Assembly (NCBI GenBank): GCA_001805645.1
Contig: MHGQ01000057.1
Location: forward strand, 1-43,906
Direction of reading: 5' to 3'
DNA length: 43,906 nucleotides
Source of the DNA: Omnitrophica WOR_2 bacterium RIFCSPHIGHO2_02_FULL_50_17
Lineage (GTDB): Bacteria > Omnitrophota > Gorgyraeia > Zapsychrales > Zapsychraceae
Each line of letters starts with the position of its first letter. Within the stretch, counting starts at the first letter, position 1. A program made the position numbers and the translations under genes. The notes beneath the pieces are model-generated. The model was not told the DNA's origin. It did no database searches and was given only the letters and a program-made list of their open reading frames with translations. Positions 16,151 through 24,330 of this stretch are shown piece after piece.

Positions 16151-16179
16151 ATTAAACTATACGGGGTTTTTCTTGTCAA
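16151..16179 (-). promoter_or_regulatory. Promoter of the HTH-pilMNOPQ-BC operon
   Basis: On the minus strand: TTGACA, a 17-base spacer and TTTAAT, eleven of twelve consensus positions. The predicted start near 16144 leaves a 26-base leader before the HTH gene. Confidence 0.85.
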
Positions 16180-16203
16180 ACCATTTGCGATATATTTCAG
16201 GAG

Positions 16204-16248
16204 TCGAGGAGTTCCCGCCCCCTGATCCCTCGTCACGTTGCTCCTCGA
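16204..16248. other. Hairpin after the PilX-like gene
   Basis: TCGAGGAG (16204-16211) pairs with CTCCTCGA (16241-16248) across a 29-base loop, starting six bases after the stop of the PilX-like gene. It is followed by no T run; it is possibly an mRNA 3' structure or a dispersed repeat. Confidence 0.4.
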
Positions 16249-16253
16249 GCCAC

Positions 16254-16589
16254 CTAATAGGTTACGGAAATATTGAGACCGCTCGTATTATACCCTGCCA
16301 GACCGGGACCGATGATATTGGCCACAACCGTGAAAGAAATCCCATCGAGGGTCTGGGTGTAGGTAATGGTATTGGAGGACGAGCTTGTCCACTGGTTGGC
16401 GTAAAAATAGGGAATGGCGCCTAAGGCGAGATACTCGGCCTGGATGCGATGAATCTCTCCGGAACTAGTAACCGTCTGTGTGACATTGAGGCTGATAATG
16501 CTGACCGTCAGAATCATCATAGTAATAATGATCATCAAAACCGTTACAAAGACAATGCCGCGATCGTCTTTCCGGAGCTGCCTTAACAT
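16254..16589 (-). CDS. PilX-like pilus assembly protein
   Basis: 111 residues. A short positive N-terminus (MLRQLRKDDRG) leads into a membrane helix (IVFVTVLMIIITMMILTVSI) and then LNVTQTVTSSGEIHRIQAEY, the arrangement of the PilX N-terminal family of minor pilus proteins, in which the helix is followed by residues entering the globular domain. The C-terminal part is small and Thr/Ser-rich. It follows the zinc-ribbon gene by 19 bases and so belongs to the TPR-ExbB-ExbD cluster rather than to the main pilin row. Confidence 0.65.
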   Translation of the reverse strand: MLRQLRKDDRGIVFVTVLMIIITMMILTVSIISLNVTQTVTSSGEIHRIQAEYLALGAIPYFYANQWTSSSSNTITYTQTLDGISFTVVANIIGPGLAGYNTSGLNISVTY

Positions 16590-16608
16590 ATTTTTTTAAC
16601 TCCTGCTG

Positions 16609-16839
16609 TTAGCGTCTTTTATCAATATAACACTGGCACTGAGGACACATCAGTACATCGTTTTTGTTGCCATGAAAAAAGACATACGTACAATAAGGGC
16701 ATTGCTGCAAGTCGCTCAAGTTATCCGAAGAGACCTGCCCCCCTTCACGGAGATTATAAAACATCCATAACACGAAAACAAGGCATATCGAAGAGCACAG
16801 ATAAAGGGATATGGCAAGGACGATATCAATCTTGATCAT
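16609..16839 (-). CDS. Membrane-anchored zinc-ribbon protein, unknown function
   Basis: 76 residues. One N-terminal membrane helix (IDIVLAISLYLCSSICLVFV) is followed by a zinc ribbon built from CPYC and CPQC spaced about 18 residues apart (QQCPYCTYVFFHGN, LMCPQCQCYIDKR). I do not recognise a named family. The ribbon is probably cytoplasmic or periplasmic next to the membrane, and the gene directly abuts the TonB-like gene (stop at 16840), so the two are likely coupled. Confidence 0.65.
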   Translation of the reverse strand: MIKIDIVLAISLYLCSSICLVFVLWMFYNLREGGQVSSDNLSDLQQCPYCTYVFFHGNKNDVLMCPQCQCYIDKRR

Positions 16840-17367
16840 CTAAGGAGATAAACGCAGCGGTTTATAGGGCACCGGTTCATGCCCTGGCATAATATCCGGC
16901 GCCTCCTCTGCCGGAGTCTCCCCTCTCTCCTGCGAGGTGAGAAAGGTCGATTGGACGGTGATTTTCTCCCGGGAATCCACATGCCCTGTGAACAAAGGTT
17001 TTTCAGCGACGCGCATTTGAAAAGGGCCCTCGGTCATCTCTTGGGATTCATAGACAAATTTTTTATCGCCATTTCCCGCCCAGAGGGATTTTCCCCTCTC
17101 CCGCTCCTCTAGAGGGATATCCCCGCGATAAGACCAGCCGGCGACATCCTGCGGATTTAAAATGGCCCCTAAAAAAACGAAATGAGGCTTAGGGGCTGCC
17201 GGATCAAGGGGAAAGGTAAACACAAAAGTCTGAAAGATAACAAGATGAACCAGGAACGACAAGGCCAGGGATCTTAAGGGAAGATATTTACCTCCCTTAA
17301 GGGCACTTAAATCCCCTCCTCCCCAACGAGGAATGAAAAAATGGATTGGTGCCGTAAGCCGGTTCAT
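16840..17367 (-). CDS. TonB-like energised anchor protein lacking a recognisable C-terminal domain
   Basis: 175 residues. After 30 cytoplasmic residues comes one membrane helix (SLALSFLVHLVIFQTFVFTF) containing S37-x3-H41, the SxxxH pattern that in TonB couples to ExbB/ExbD. The periplasmic part is proline- and glutamate-containing and ends PVPYKPLRLSP; no TonB or TolA C-terminal domain is evident. It overlaps exbD by ATGA and abuts the zinc-ribbon gene. I infer that it takes the TonB position of the motor but acts on a different partner, perhaps the pilus. It could also be an unrelated anchor with a chance SxxxH. Confidence 0.6.
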   Translation of the reverse strand: MNRLTAPIHFFIPRWGGGDLSALKGGKYLPLRSLALSFLVHLVIFQTFVFTFPLDPAAPKPHFVFLGAILNPQDVAGWSYRGDIPLEERERGKSLWAGNGDKKFVYESQEMTEGPFQMRVAEKPLFTGHVDSREKITVQSTFLTSQERGETPAEEAPDIMPGHEPVPYKPLRLSP

Positions 17368-17768
17368 TGATCCTGATTGGTCGCGATATTGATCCGTTCA
17401 ATGCCGAGGTTTCGGCAAAGATCCCAGACATCCACGACCCGCCCCACCGAGGCCCGGCGATCGGACTTGATCATCAGCGGCTGTTCCTTGTAATTAATAT
17501 CTTTAAGTTTGGACGCGAGCTCTTTCAAGGTCACAAGGTTGCTGTTGAGGTAAATGACGTCTTCGCTGGTAATGATGATAACGACATTTTCATCTTTGAT
17601 GATATCGCTGGTCACAGCCTTGGGCAGTTTCACATTGATGCCGGATTGGAATGTAAAAGAAGACGAGAGCATGAAGAAAATGAGGAGCAGGAACATAAGA
17701 TCGATAAGAGGCGCGATGTCGATTTGCCTTAAACCGTATTCCAACTTATTGTGTCTTTTAAATTTCAT
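17364..17768 (-). CDS. exbD: Biopolymer transport protein ExbD/TolR family
   Basis: 134 residues. One membrane helix (IDIAPLIDLMFLLLIFFMLS) holds the essential aspartate of the family (in APLIDLMFLLL), the proton-path residue. The periplasmic domain (INVKLPKAVTSD; LMIKSDRRASVGRVVDVWDL) is typical. Together with the upstream ExbB it forms a proton-driven inner-membrane motor. Whether it serves TonB- or Tol-like work cannot be told from sequence; the neighbours are TPR, TonB-like and PilX-like proteins. Confidence 0.9.
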   Translation of the reverse strand: MKFKRHNKLEYGLRQIDIAPLIDLMFLLLIFFMLSSSFTFQSGINVKLPKAVTSDIIKDENVVIIITSEDVIYLNSNLVTLKELASKLKDINYKEQPLMIKSDRRASVGRVVDVWDLCRNLGIERINIATNQDQ

Positions 17769-17790
17769 CGGACATCCATTCCTTTAGAAG

Positions 17791-17816
17791 CAGGGGCGAA
17801 TAATTATTCGCCCCTG
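17791..17816. repeat. Perfect 26-bp palindrome between exbB and exbD
   Basis: CAGGGGCGAATAA followed directly by its reverse complement TTATTCGCCCCTG, in the 51-base exbB-exbD gap. The T run is on the plus-strand side (TTTTT at 17817-17821), so it does not look like a minus-strand terminator; an mRNA stabilising hairpin or a dispersed palindrome is more likely. Confidence 0.65.
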
Positions 17817-17819
17817 TTT

Positions 17820-18473
17820 TTACACACCCACTTCGGTTATCTGACACATAAAATTCACCAGTTCCGTGGCCCCCCGCTCCATTTCCAGGATAAAGGAATT
17901 AACACGGCTGACGCAATAATTATAAGCGACAAAGGTCGGAATGGCCACCATGAGCCCCCCCACCGTCGTCAGAAGGGCCTCTCCGATCCCCCCGGCGAGG
18001 TCTCCCGGGGTGACGGGATTCAAGGACGCCGCCCGCACCTGGATTGTATAAAAACTGGCCGTCATACCCGTCACCGTCCCCAGAAGCCCCAGCAGGGGAC
18101 AGATATGAGCAATGGTGGCCAGGGCGCTGAGCCGGCTTTCCAGTTTAGGAATCTCAAAGAGACTCGCATCTTCCATGCTCTCCTTGATGGTCTCCCGCGA
18201 TGCGCCGAAGCGGATGAGACCGGCCCTGAAGACTTTGGCGACGGGCGAACGGCTGGCATCGCAAGCCTGGACGGCCTCTTTGATTTTATTGTTCTTAACC
18301 AAGCCGAATACCTTGACCTTGAACTGAGAGACATTCGTCTTGATAAGAGAAAAATAAATGAGTTTCTCAATGACGATCCCCAAGGCAAACAGGGAACACA
18401 AAAGAATCGGCGCCATGATCGGCCCGCCGGCCTTGATCAATTTCCAGGCATTCATTTCCCATATCCCGCCCAT
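17820..18473 (-). CDS. exbB: MotA/TolQ/ExbB proton channel family protein
   Basis: 217 residues with three membrane helices: about 18-38 (APILLCSLFALGIVIEKLIY), and a pair in the C-terminal half (LLGLLGTVTGMTASFYTI; GGIGEALLTTVGGLMVAIPT) that carry the conserved channel residues of the family. It forms the stator of the ExbB-ExbD motor. The ATG at 18473 follows AGGAGG at good spacing. It lies 62 bases downstream of the TPR gene and 51 upstream of exbD. Confidence 0.92.
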   Translation of the reverse strand: MGGIWEMNAWKLIKAGGPIMAPILLCSLFALGIVIEKLIYFSLIKTNVSQFKVKVFGLVKNNKIKEAVQACDASRSPVAKVFRAGLIRFGASRETIKESMEDASLFEIPKLESRLSALATIAHICPLLGLLGTVTGMTASFYTIQVRAASLNPVTPGDLAGGIGEALLTTVGGLMVAIPTFVAYNYCVSRVNSFILEMERGATELVNFMCQITEVGV

Positions 18474-18504
18474 TTCAACCTCCTGTTTTTAGGTTAATCC
18501 CAAG

Positions 18505-18523
18505 GGACACCCCGGAAGTGTCC
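18505..18523. repeat. Small hairpin between the TPR gene and exbB
   Basis: GGACAC-CCCGGAA-GTGTCC. It resembles the hairpin at 21112-21130 downstream of uvrA, suggesting one family of short dispersed palindromes. Confidence 0.45.
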
Positions 18524-18535
18524 TGGCTTATATCC

Positions 18536-21028
18536 TCACTGTTGATGTACAACATGCTCCTGAATCCAGTCGAGACGTTCCCGGGCAAATTTCAATTCGT
18601 CTGTCTTAAAGGGAAGAACCTTTTGATAGATGGTGGCCGCCTTATCCCACTCTTCCTCGTCTTCAAAAATACGACCCACCCGCAAATAGGCCTTGACAAC
18701 CCACGGGACATCCCGCGCATAAAGATAGGGCAGTTTCAAATATTCTTCAACCGCCTTGTCTTTCTTGTTTCCTGACTCATACGCATCGCCGATAAAAAAC
18801 TGAAGCTGGGCGTCTTGTAACCCTGCGAAATCCTCCTTCGCCTTCAAGGCATTCCTATAGGCCTCGACAGCCCTTTCGTATTCTTTATCTCCCTTATGGA
18901 CCTCTGCGATTTTCGCATAGGCGCTGCGTCTGAATTCGGGCGATGTCTCAACAATATTCTGATACGTTTCCAGCGCCAAGGCTGGATCCATTTCTTTGGA
19001 GAAGATCTCCGCGATGGCCATCCGGGCCCTGGCGTACAATTCCTTGTCGGCGGAATTGTCAACTTTCTCAAAAGCATGGACGGCCTCATCCCAATTGCCC
19101 CTGGCCTGATACGCCTGTCCCAATTCGTAATAAACCAGATTCAACTTGGGACTCCCGGGGAACTGTTCGGTAAACTGCGTATAGTACATCAGGGCGGTAT
19201 CCAGCTCCAGGGATTCCAAGAAGTGGTCCCCCAGCCAGATGAGGGCATCCTGGGCCACCACAGACTGGGGATACCTCTGGACGAGATTCTTGAATAATTT
19301 CAAGGCCTCATTCACATTCCCCATTTTATAATAACATTTGGCTATGCTCATCTCTGAGTTCTTGACCATGGCCGACTCTTGGGGGTAATCCTTGATAATC
19401 TTCTGAAAGACCTTCATGGCCTTCGGATAATCGCGCAGGCTAAAGCAGGAAAGGGCCAGGATATACTGTGCCTCCGCCATAAAGGCATCCTCCTTCGGCC
19501 GCCCCTCGATAAACTCGGTTATCTTGTCCCCGGCCGCCGCCCAGTTCCCTTTCTTGAAATAGGCCACCGCCAGATAATATTTTATATCGTTTAAATACTT
19601 GCTGGCAGGAAAATTAGCCTGAAGGCTCTGAAACGACAGGGTGGCGGCATCAATCCTCTCCATTTTCAGAAGAGCGATCCCCTGCCGGTATTGAATATAG
19701 TCGGTATAGGGGCTTTCCGGATACTCCTGCAGAATTTTATCATAAACCTCGATAGCCTTCTCCCACTGCCCGACATCCTGATAGGCATCACCGATCTGCG
19801 TCAAGGCGCTGATCTTGACGATCTTATTGGCCGTCTTGTTTTTTATGATTTCAAAATTCTTGACGGAGGCATCGATATCGCCCAATTTAAGATAAGACCA
19901 CGCCATTCCGAAATAAGCCTTCTCCAGTAATTCCTGATGCTCGGGGGCCGAAGAAAACCGCTCGACAATCTCCCGGTACGAGGGAACGGCCTTTTCATAC
20001 CGCTCCTGCAGATAATAAATATTCGCCCGTCCCAGATAAGCCTCAGCCAGCCTGGGGCTCGTCGGGAATCTCTCCAGGAGTTCCTTATAAGCCGCCAAGG
20101 CCTGCGCGTATTCCTTCATCTCCGAATAAAGACTTGCCCGCCCCAAAAGGACATCGTCCGTTAAGATCCCTTTTTGCTTGGAGAACGCATAAGCCTCGTC
20201 GAAATGCTTCTGGGCCAGGGTGAGCTTCCCCAGGCGCAGGTAACACCATCCCAGACTCACCTTCGCCATGAGAATCAACTTGCTGTCGTAGGCCATCTCC
20301 GCGGTCTTGGCATAATATGCGGCGGCCCGCAGGAAATCCTCCAGAGAATAATAACATTCTCCGATGTAAAAATACGCCTCGGCCTGCCGCGTGGACTTAG
20401 GGTAATCGTAAACATACCGATCAAAATGTCGAATCGTATTTTCATATTCTCTTAAGTGATACATCACCTCGCCGAGCTTAAAACGCACATCCTCCGTCAG
20501 CTGGTTGTCAGAGAATCTGCGGATAAATTCCTCAAACACCTTCCGAGCCTCCTGGAATTGATTCTGCTCAAAATAAACCCATCCCAGGGAATAAGACGCC
20601 TGCGGGGCATAAACGGAATCCGGATACACTTCGATCAATTGCCGATACTGCTCTTCGGCCTGTTTGTAGTCGCTCCCCTTTAAATAAGTCTCCCCCAGCC
20701 AAAAAAGGGTGGCGTCCTTAAACTCGGAATGGGAGACCAGGTCATGGAAAATGGTGTAGGCTTTAAGATACTGGCTTTTGAAGAAATAACACTGTCCCAA
20801 GAGAATGTTGGATTCAATGCGTTTGTCGGTTTCGGGGTATTCCTTCTGGAGCTGCTCGATATAGCGGATCGCCACGTCGTAAAAGCCGTCCTCCAGGGCC
20901 TTCTGGGCAACCAAAAAGAGCTCCTGTTCGTTGTTTTGGGCCAGGGCGAGGCTATCCATCCCCCCTATAAATATTCCGGCGACAATCAGGATCCCCCAAA
21001 GACCGTGACTACCCTTAATCATATTCAT
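18536..21028 (-). CDS. Large secreted tetratricopeptide-repeat protein
   Basis: About 830 residues. A signal peptide (LWGILIVAGIFIGGMDSLALA) is followed by tandem TPR units over nearly the whole length (for example KALEDGFYDVAIRYIEQLQK, GETYLKGSDYKQAEEQYRQL, AIEVYDKILQEYPESPYTDY), of the outer-membrane-lipoprotein/YbgF-like type. It is probably a periplasmic scaffold. As first gene of the cluster with ExbB, ExbD and the TonB-like protein, it may be the partner the motor acts on. No lipobox is evident. The ATG at 21028 coincides with the expected transcription start of the promoter at 21035-21062; ATG 21022 is an alternative. Confidence 0.82.
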   Translation of the reverse strand: MNMIKGSHGLWGILIVAGIFIGGMDSLALAQNNEQELFLVAQKALEDGFYDVAIRYIEQLQKEYPETDKRIESNILLGQCYFFKSQYLKAYTIFHDLVSHSEFKDATLFWLGETYLKGSDYKQAEEQYRQLIEVYPDSVYAPQASYSLGWVYFEQNQFQEARKVFEEFIRRFSDNQLTEDVRFKLGEVMYHLREYENTIRHFDRYVYDYPKSTRQAEAYFYIGECYYSLEDFLRAAAYYAKTAEMAYDSKLILMAKVSLGWCYLRLGKLTLAQKHFDEAYAFSKQKGILTDDVLLGRASLYSEMKEYAQALAAYKELLERFPTSPRLAEAYLGRANIYYLQERYEKAVPSYREIVERFSSAPEHQELLEKAYFGMAWSYLKLGDIDASVKNFEIIKNKTANKIVKISALTQIGDAYQDVGQWEKAIEVYDKILQEYPESPYTDYIQYRQGIALLKMERIDAATLSFQSLQANFPASKYLNDIKYYLAVAYFKKGNWAAAGDKITEFIEGRPKEDAFMAEAQYILALSCFSLRDYPKAMKVFQKIIKDYPQESAMVKNSEMSIAKCYYKMGNVNEALKLFKNLVQRYPQSVVAQDALIWLGDHFLESLELDTALMYYTQFTEQFPGSPKLNLVYYELGQAYQARGNWDEAVHAFEKVDNSADKELYARARMAIAEIFSKEMDPALALETYQNIVETSPEFRRSAYAKIAEVHKGDKEYERAVEAYRNALKAKEDFAGLQDAQLQFFIGDAYESGNKKDKAVEEYLKLPYLYARDVPWVVKAYLRVGRIFEDEEEWDKAATIYQKVLPFKTDELKFARERLDWIQEHVVHQQ

Positions 21029-21034
21029 AATTTT

Positions 21035-21062
21035 ATTATAGCAGGCTGCTTTTGGATGCCAA
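21035..21062 (-). promoter_or_regulatory. Promoter of the TPR-exbB-exbD cluster
   Basis: On the minus strand: TTGGCA, a 16-base spacer and TATAAT (eleven of twelve consensus positions). The -10 box ends six bases before the ATG at 21028, which would make the message leaderless or nearly so. Confidence 0.78.
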
Positions 21063-21111
21063 ATACTAATTACGATCACTCATGTCGAAATTCATTCATG
21101 GACATGGAATC

Positions 21112-21138
21112 GGACACTCCTGGAGTGCCCGAGGGCAC
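21112..21138. other. Hairpin pair after uvrA
   Basis: GGACACTCC-T-GGAGTGCCC (21112-21130, one mismatch) and the alternative GTGCCC-GA-GGGCAC (21125-21138) lie just after the uvrA stop. They may mark the transcript end; no T run follows. Confidence 0.45.
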
Positions 21139-21144
21139 CAACGC

Positions 21145-23934
21145 TCATGGCAAATACCGCTTGAGATATTTCCCTGTATACGAAATCTTATCCTGTATCA
21201 ATGCCTCCGGAGAACCGCAAAACACCACCTCTCCCCCTTTGTCGCCGCCCTCGGGCCCCAGATCAATGATATAATCAGCGTTCTTAATCACCTCCATATT
21301 ATGCTCGATGACCAAAACCGTGTTGCCCTTATCGACCAGCCGCTGCAGGACAGTTAAAAGTTTATCGACGTCGGCAAAATGCAGACCCGTGGTGGGTTCA
21401 TCCAGGATATAGAGAGTCCTCCCCGCGGACACCTTGCACAACTCGCTGGCCAGCTTAACGCGCTGGGCCTCGCCGCCGGAAAGCGTCGTGGCCGGCTGGC
21501 CGAGTTTCATATAACCTAATCCGACATCCCAGAGAGTCTGCAGGGTTCTCTTAATCGCCGGCACATTTTCGAACAGATGCATAGATTCTTCTATGGATAA
21601 GTTAAGGACATCCGCGATATTTTTCTCCTTGAATCTGACCTCCAGGGTCTGCTCGGTAAAGCGCCTGCCGTGGCAGACCTCGCATTCGACATACACATCC
21701 GGCAGAAAGTGCATTTCAATTTTAAGGATACCGTCCCCCCGGCAGGCCTCGCAGCGGCCGCCTTTGACATTAAAACTGAAGCGCCCCGGTTTGTATCCCC
21801 GCATCCGGGATTCCGGCAGGCGGCTGAACAATTCCCGGATGGGGCCGAAGACGCCGGTGTAAGTCGCCGGGTTGGAGCGCGGGGTTCTTCCGATGGGCGA
21901 CTGGTCAACGACAATCACCTGCTCAATAGGCTCGAACCCCGACATACGACGGTATCTTCCGGGCTTTTCCTTGGAGTGATACAGCCTCTGGGCCAGGGCT
22001 TTAAAGAGCACCTCGTCCACCAGGGTGGATTTGCCTGATCCCGAGACCCCGGTGATGCACACGAATCTTCGAAGCGGAATCCGCACATCGATGTCTTTGA
22101 GATTATTCTCCCGGGCCCCCTCTATCCGCAGATAAGGAATATCCTCAAGGCCGCGTCTTAGGGGAGGAAGGGGTATCTGAAAGCGTCCGCTTAAATACCG
22201 GCCCGTGAGAGATTTGGAAGAACGCAGAAGCCCTTCCCTGTCTCCGGCATAAATCACTTCCCCGCCATGCTCGCCGGCGCCGGGGCCCAAATCAATAATG
22301 TAATCAGCACAGCGGATCGTCTCTTCGTCATGCTCCACGACAATTAAAGTATTCCCCAAGTCCCTTAAGGCATGCAACGTCGAGAGAAGCCGTTCATTAT
22401 CCTTCTGATGAAGGCCGATAGAGGGCTCATCGAGGATATAGACGACACCCACCAGTCCCGAGCCCACCTGGGTGGCCAGACGGATCCGCTCGGCCTCGCC
22501 GCCGGAAAGCGTGGAGCTGCGCCTCTCCAGCGTCAGGTATTCCAGCCCCACGTCCATGCAAAAATCCAGCCGCCGCCCTATCTCTTTCAGGATAGGCCCG
22601 CTGATAACGGCTTTATCGTGAGCGAGTTTCAAAGTGCTGAAAAATTCCTTGGCCTGCTTTACCGAAAAGGCGCTCACCTCAGAGATATTCAGATCGGCGA
22701 TCTTGACGCAAAGGGATTCTTTTTTCAGCCGCGCCCCGCCGCAGGCCGCGCACGGCGCCACCGACATGTAACGGGACAATTCATCTTTTAACCAGTCGCT
22801 GTCGGTCTCTTTAAACATCCTCTCCAGATAAGGAACAACTCCCTCGTAGGGCTTCCCCCAAATGACATCCGCAGAGCCGTGGAAGAGAATTTTCTTAAAC
22901 GCCTTTGTCAACCCCCTGAACGGCTGGTAAGGGTCGATTCTGTGAATATCCGCCAGCTCCCGCATCACGGCCCTGTAATACATCAGATAATGACGCTGTC
23001 CTTTCTTGGCCGGGGCAATCGCGTTCACCCAGGGTCGGACGGGATCCGGAACAAGCATCTCCAAATCCATCTCCATTTTGGTCCCTAGACCGCTGCAAGG
23101 GGGGCATGCCCCGTAGGGTGAATTAAAGGAAAAATCGCGCGGCTCAATCTCCGATAGGCTGATGCCGCAATCCACACAGGCATACTGCTCGCTGTATGTC
23201 TTGGAGGGAAACTTTCCGCCGGAATCAACCATGAGAATGCCGCCGCCCGTGCGCAGGGCCGTCTCCACAGAATCCGTCAGACGCTTCTTCACGCCCGAGG
23301 TGATGGTCAGGCGGTCTACCACGACCTCAATATGATGCACTTGATATTTATCCAAAGAGACGGGCTCCTCAGCCTCGTAAATCCTGCCGTCGGCCCGCCA
23401 GCGTGTAAAGCCGGCCTTGGCAATCGTCCGGCCGATATGGCGGTATTCGCCTTTACGTCCACGCACCAAAGGGGCCAGGAGCATAATGGGCGTCCCCTCT
23501 TCATACCCAAAAATCTGATGGACAATCTCCTGCACGCTCTGACGCTCGATTTTTTTTCCGCATTGATAACAGTACGGCGTCCCTATGCGGGCAAAGAGAA
23601 GGCGCAGGTAATCATAAATCTCCGTCTGTGTCGCCACCGTCGAGCGCGGATTGCGGCTGATGGTTTTCTGCTCGATGGAAATGGTGGGGGAAAGTCCCTC
23701 GATGGACTCCACGTTGGGTTTTTGCAGCTGTTCCAAAAATTGCCGGGCATAAGCCGAGAGGCTCTCAACGTAACGCCTCTGACCCTCGGCATAAATCGTA
23801 TCAAAGGCCAAAGAGGACTTCCCCGAACCACTCAAGCCTGTAATGACAACAAATTGGTTGCGGGGGATCTTCAGGCTGACATTTTTCAGGTTATGCTCCC
23901 GGGCCCCCCGGATGACAATGAAATCGGATTTCAT
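21145..23934 (-). CDS. uvrA: Excinuclease ABC subunit A
   Basis: Damage-recognition ATPase of nucleotide excision repair; 929 residues, close to the usual 940. Two ABC ATPase modules are complete: Walker A GLSGSGKSSL and, in the second half, GVSGSGKSTL; two signature motifs TLSGGEAERIRLA and TLSGGEAQRVKLA; Walker B regions VYILDEPSIGLH and LYILDEPTTGLH. Zinc-binding cysteine sets are present (CYQCGKKIERQ; CVDCG with CPPCSG; CAACGGARL; CEACRGDGILKIEMHFLPDV). It lies downstream of the small basic-protein gene across a hairpin and ends before an intergenic hairpin. The start at 23934 fits the family N-terminus. Confidence 0.97.
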   Translation of the reverse strand: MKSDFIVIRGAREHNLKNVSLKIPRNQFVVITGLSGSGKSSLAFDTIYAEGQRRYVESLSAYARQFLEQLQKPNVESIEGLSPTISIEQKTISRNPRSTVATQTEIYDYLRLLFARIGTPYCYQCGKKIERQSVQEIVHQIFGYEEGTPIMLLAPLVRGRKGEYRHIGRTIAKAGFTRWRADGRIYEAEEPVSLDKYQVHHIEVVVDRLTITSGVKKRLTDSVETALRTGGGILMVDSGGKFPSKTYSEQYACVDCGISLSEIEPRDFSFNSPYGACPPCSGLGTKMEMDLEMLVPDPVRPWVNAIAPAKKGQRHYLMYYRAVMRELADIHRIDPYQPFRGLTKAFKKILFHGSADVIWGKPYEGVVPYLERMFKETDSDWLKDELSRYMSVAPCAACGGARLKKESLCVKIADLNISEVSAFSVKQAKEFFSTLKLAHDKAVISGPILKEIGRRLDFCMDVGLEYLTLERRSSTLSGGEAERIRLATQVGSGLVGVVYILDEPSIGLHQKDNERLLSTLHALRDLGNTLIVVEHDEETIRCADYIIDLGPGAGEHGGEVIYAGDREGLLRSSKSLTGRYLSGRFQIPLPPLRRGLEDIPYLRIEGARENNLKDIDVRIPLRRFVCITGVSGSGKSTLVDEVLFKALAQRLYHSKEKPGRYRRMSGFEPIEQVIVVDQSPIGRTPRSNPATYTGVFGPIRELFSRLPESRMRGYKPGRFSFNVKGGRCEACRGDGILKIEMHFLPDVYVECEVCHGRRFTEQTLEVRFKEKNIADVLNLSIEESMHLFENVPAIKRTLQTLWDVGLGYMKLGQPATTLSGGEAQRVKLASELCKVSAGRTLYILDEPTTGLHFADVDKLLTVLQRLVDKGNTVLVIEHNMEVIKNADYIIDLGPEGGDKGGEVVFCGSPEALIQDKISYTGKYLKRYLP

Positions 23935-23960
23935 GGTATCTCGAGGAAAATATGAAAGGG

Positions 23961-24012
23961 TCCCATGTCACAAGGTCACAAAAGACACGCCTTGCGGCCT
24001 CGTGACATGGGA
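23961..24012. other. Hairpin upstream of uvrA
   Basis: TCCCATGTCAC (23961-23971) is exactly complementary to GTGACATGGGA (24002-24012), 11 bp, with AGG/CCT able to extend the stem past one mismatch. It sits between the small basic-protein gene and uvrA and could terminate or stabilise the upstream message; no T run follows on the minus strand. Confidence 0.55.
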
Positions 24013-24037
24013 TGCAATGGAATGCGAGAAAACAAAG

Positions 24038-24301
24038 TTACTTTCTTTTCTTTGTCTTCCTGGATGACTTCTTTTTCTTGCCGCCGCGAACCATCGCCGC
24101 GCAAGAGATATCGCCGCTTTTATCGATGAAATAAAGAAACCCCGGCGCTTTCTTGATGCCGACCTTGGCAACTTTCTTGGGGCTCCCCCCTTTGGCGCTG
24201 CCACGGGCCATCTTGGCGCAAGAGATGTCGCCCTTCTTATCGACAAAATAAAGGCATCCTTTTTCCTTCTTGATACCTACCTTAGCCACCTTCTTAGCCA
24301 T
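24038..24301 (-). CDS. Small basic protein made of two tandem repeats, unknown function
   Basis: 87 residues. A 32-residue unit, KKVAKVGIKKxxGxLYFxDK followed by xGDISCAxMxRG, occurs twice, at about residues 3-34 and 42-73, and a lysine-rich tail follows (KKKKSSRKTKKRK). The ATG at 24301 is preceded by AAAGGAGGTGAATAC, a near-perfect match to the anti-Shine-Dalgarno sequence, implying high expression. From memory, similar VGIKR-GYLYFIDK-GD proteins occur as conserved hypotheticals in several phyla. The basic tail suggests nucleic acid binding, but this is only inference. Confidence 0.8.
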   Translation of the reverse strand: MAKKVAKVGIKKEKGCLYFVDKKGDISCAKMARGSAKGGSPKKVAKVGIKKAPGFLYFIDKSGDISCAAMVRGGKKKKSSRKTKKRK

Positions 24302-24330
24302 GTATTCACCTCCTTTCGTTTATCCGTTAT

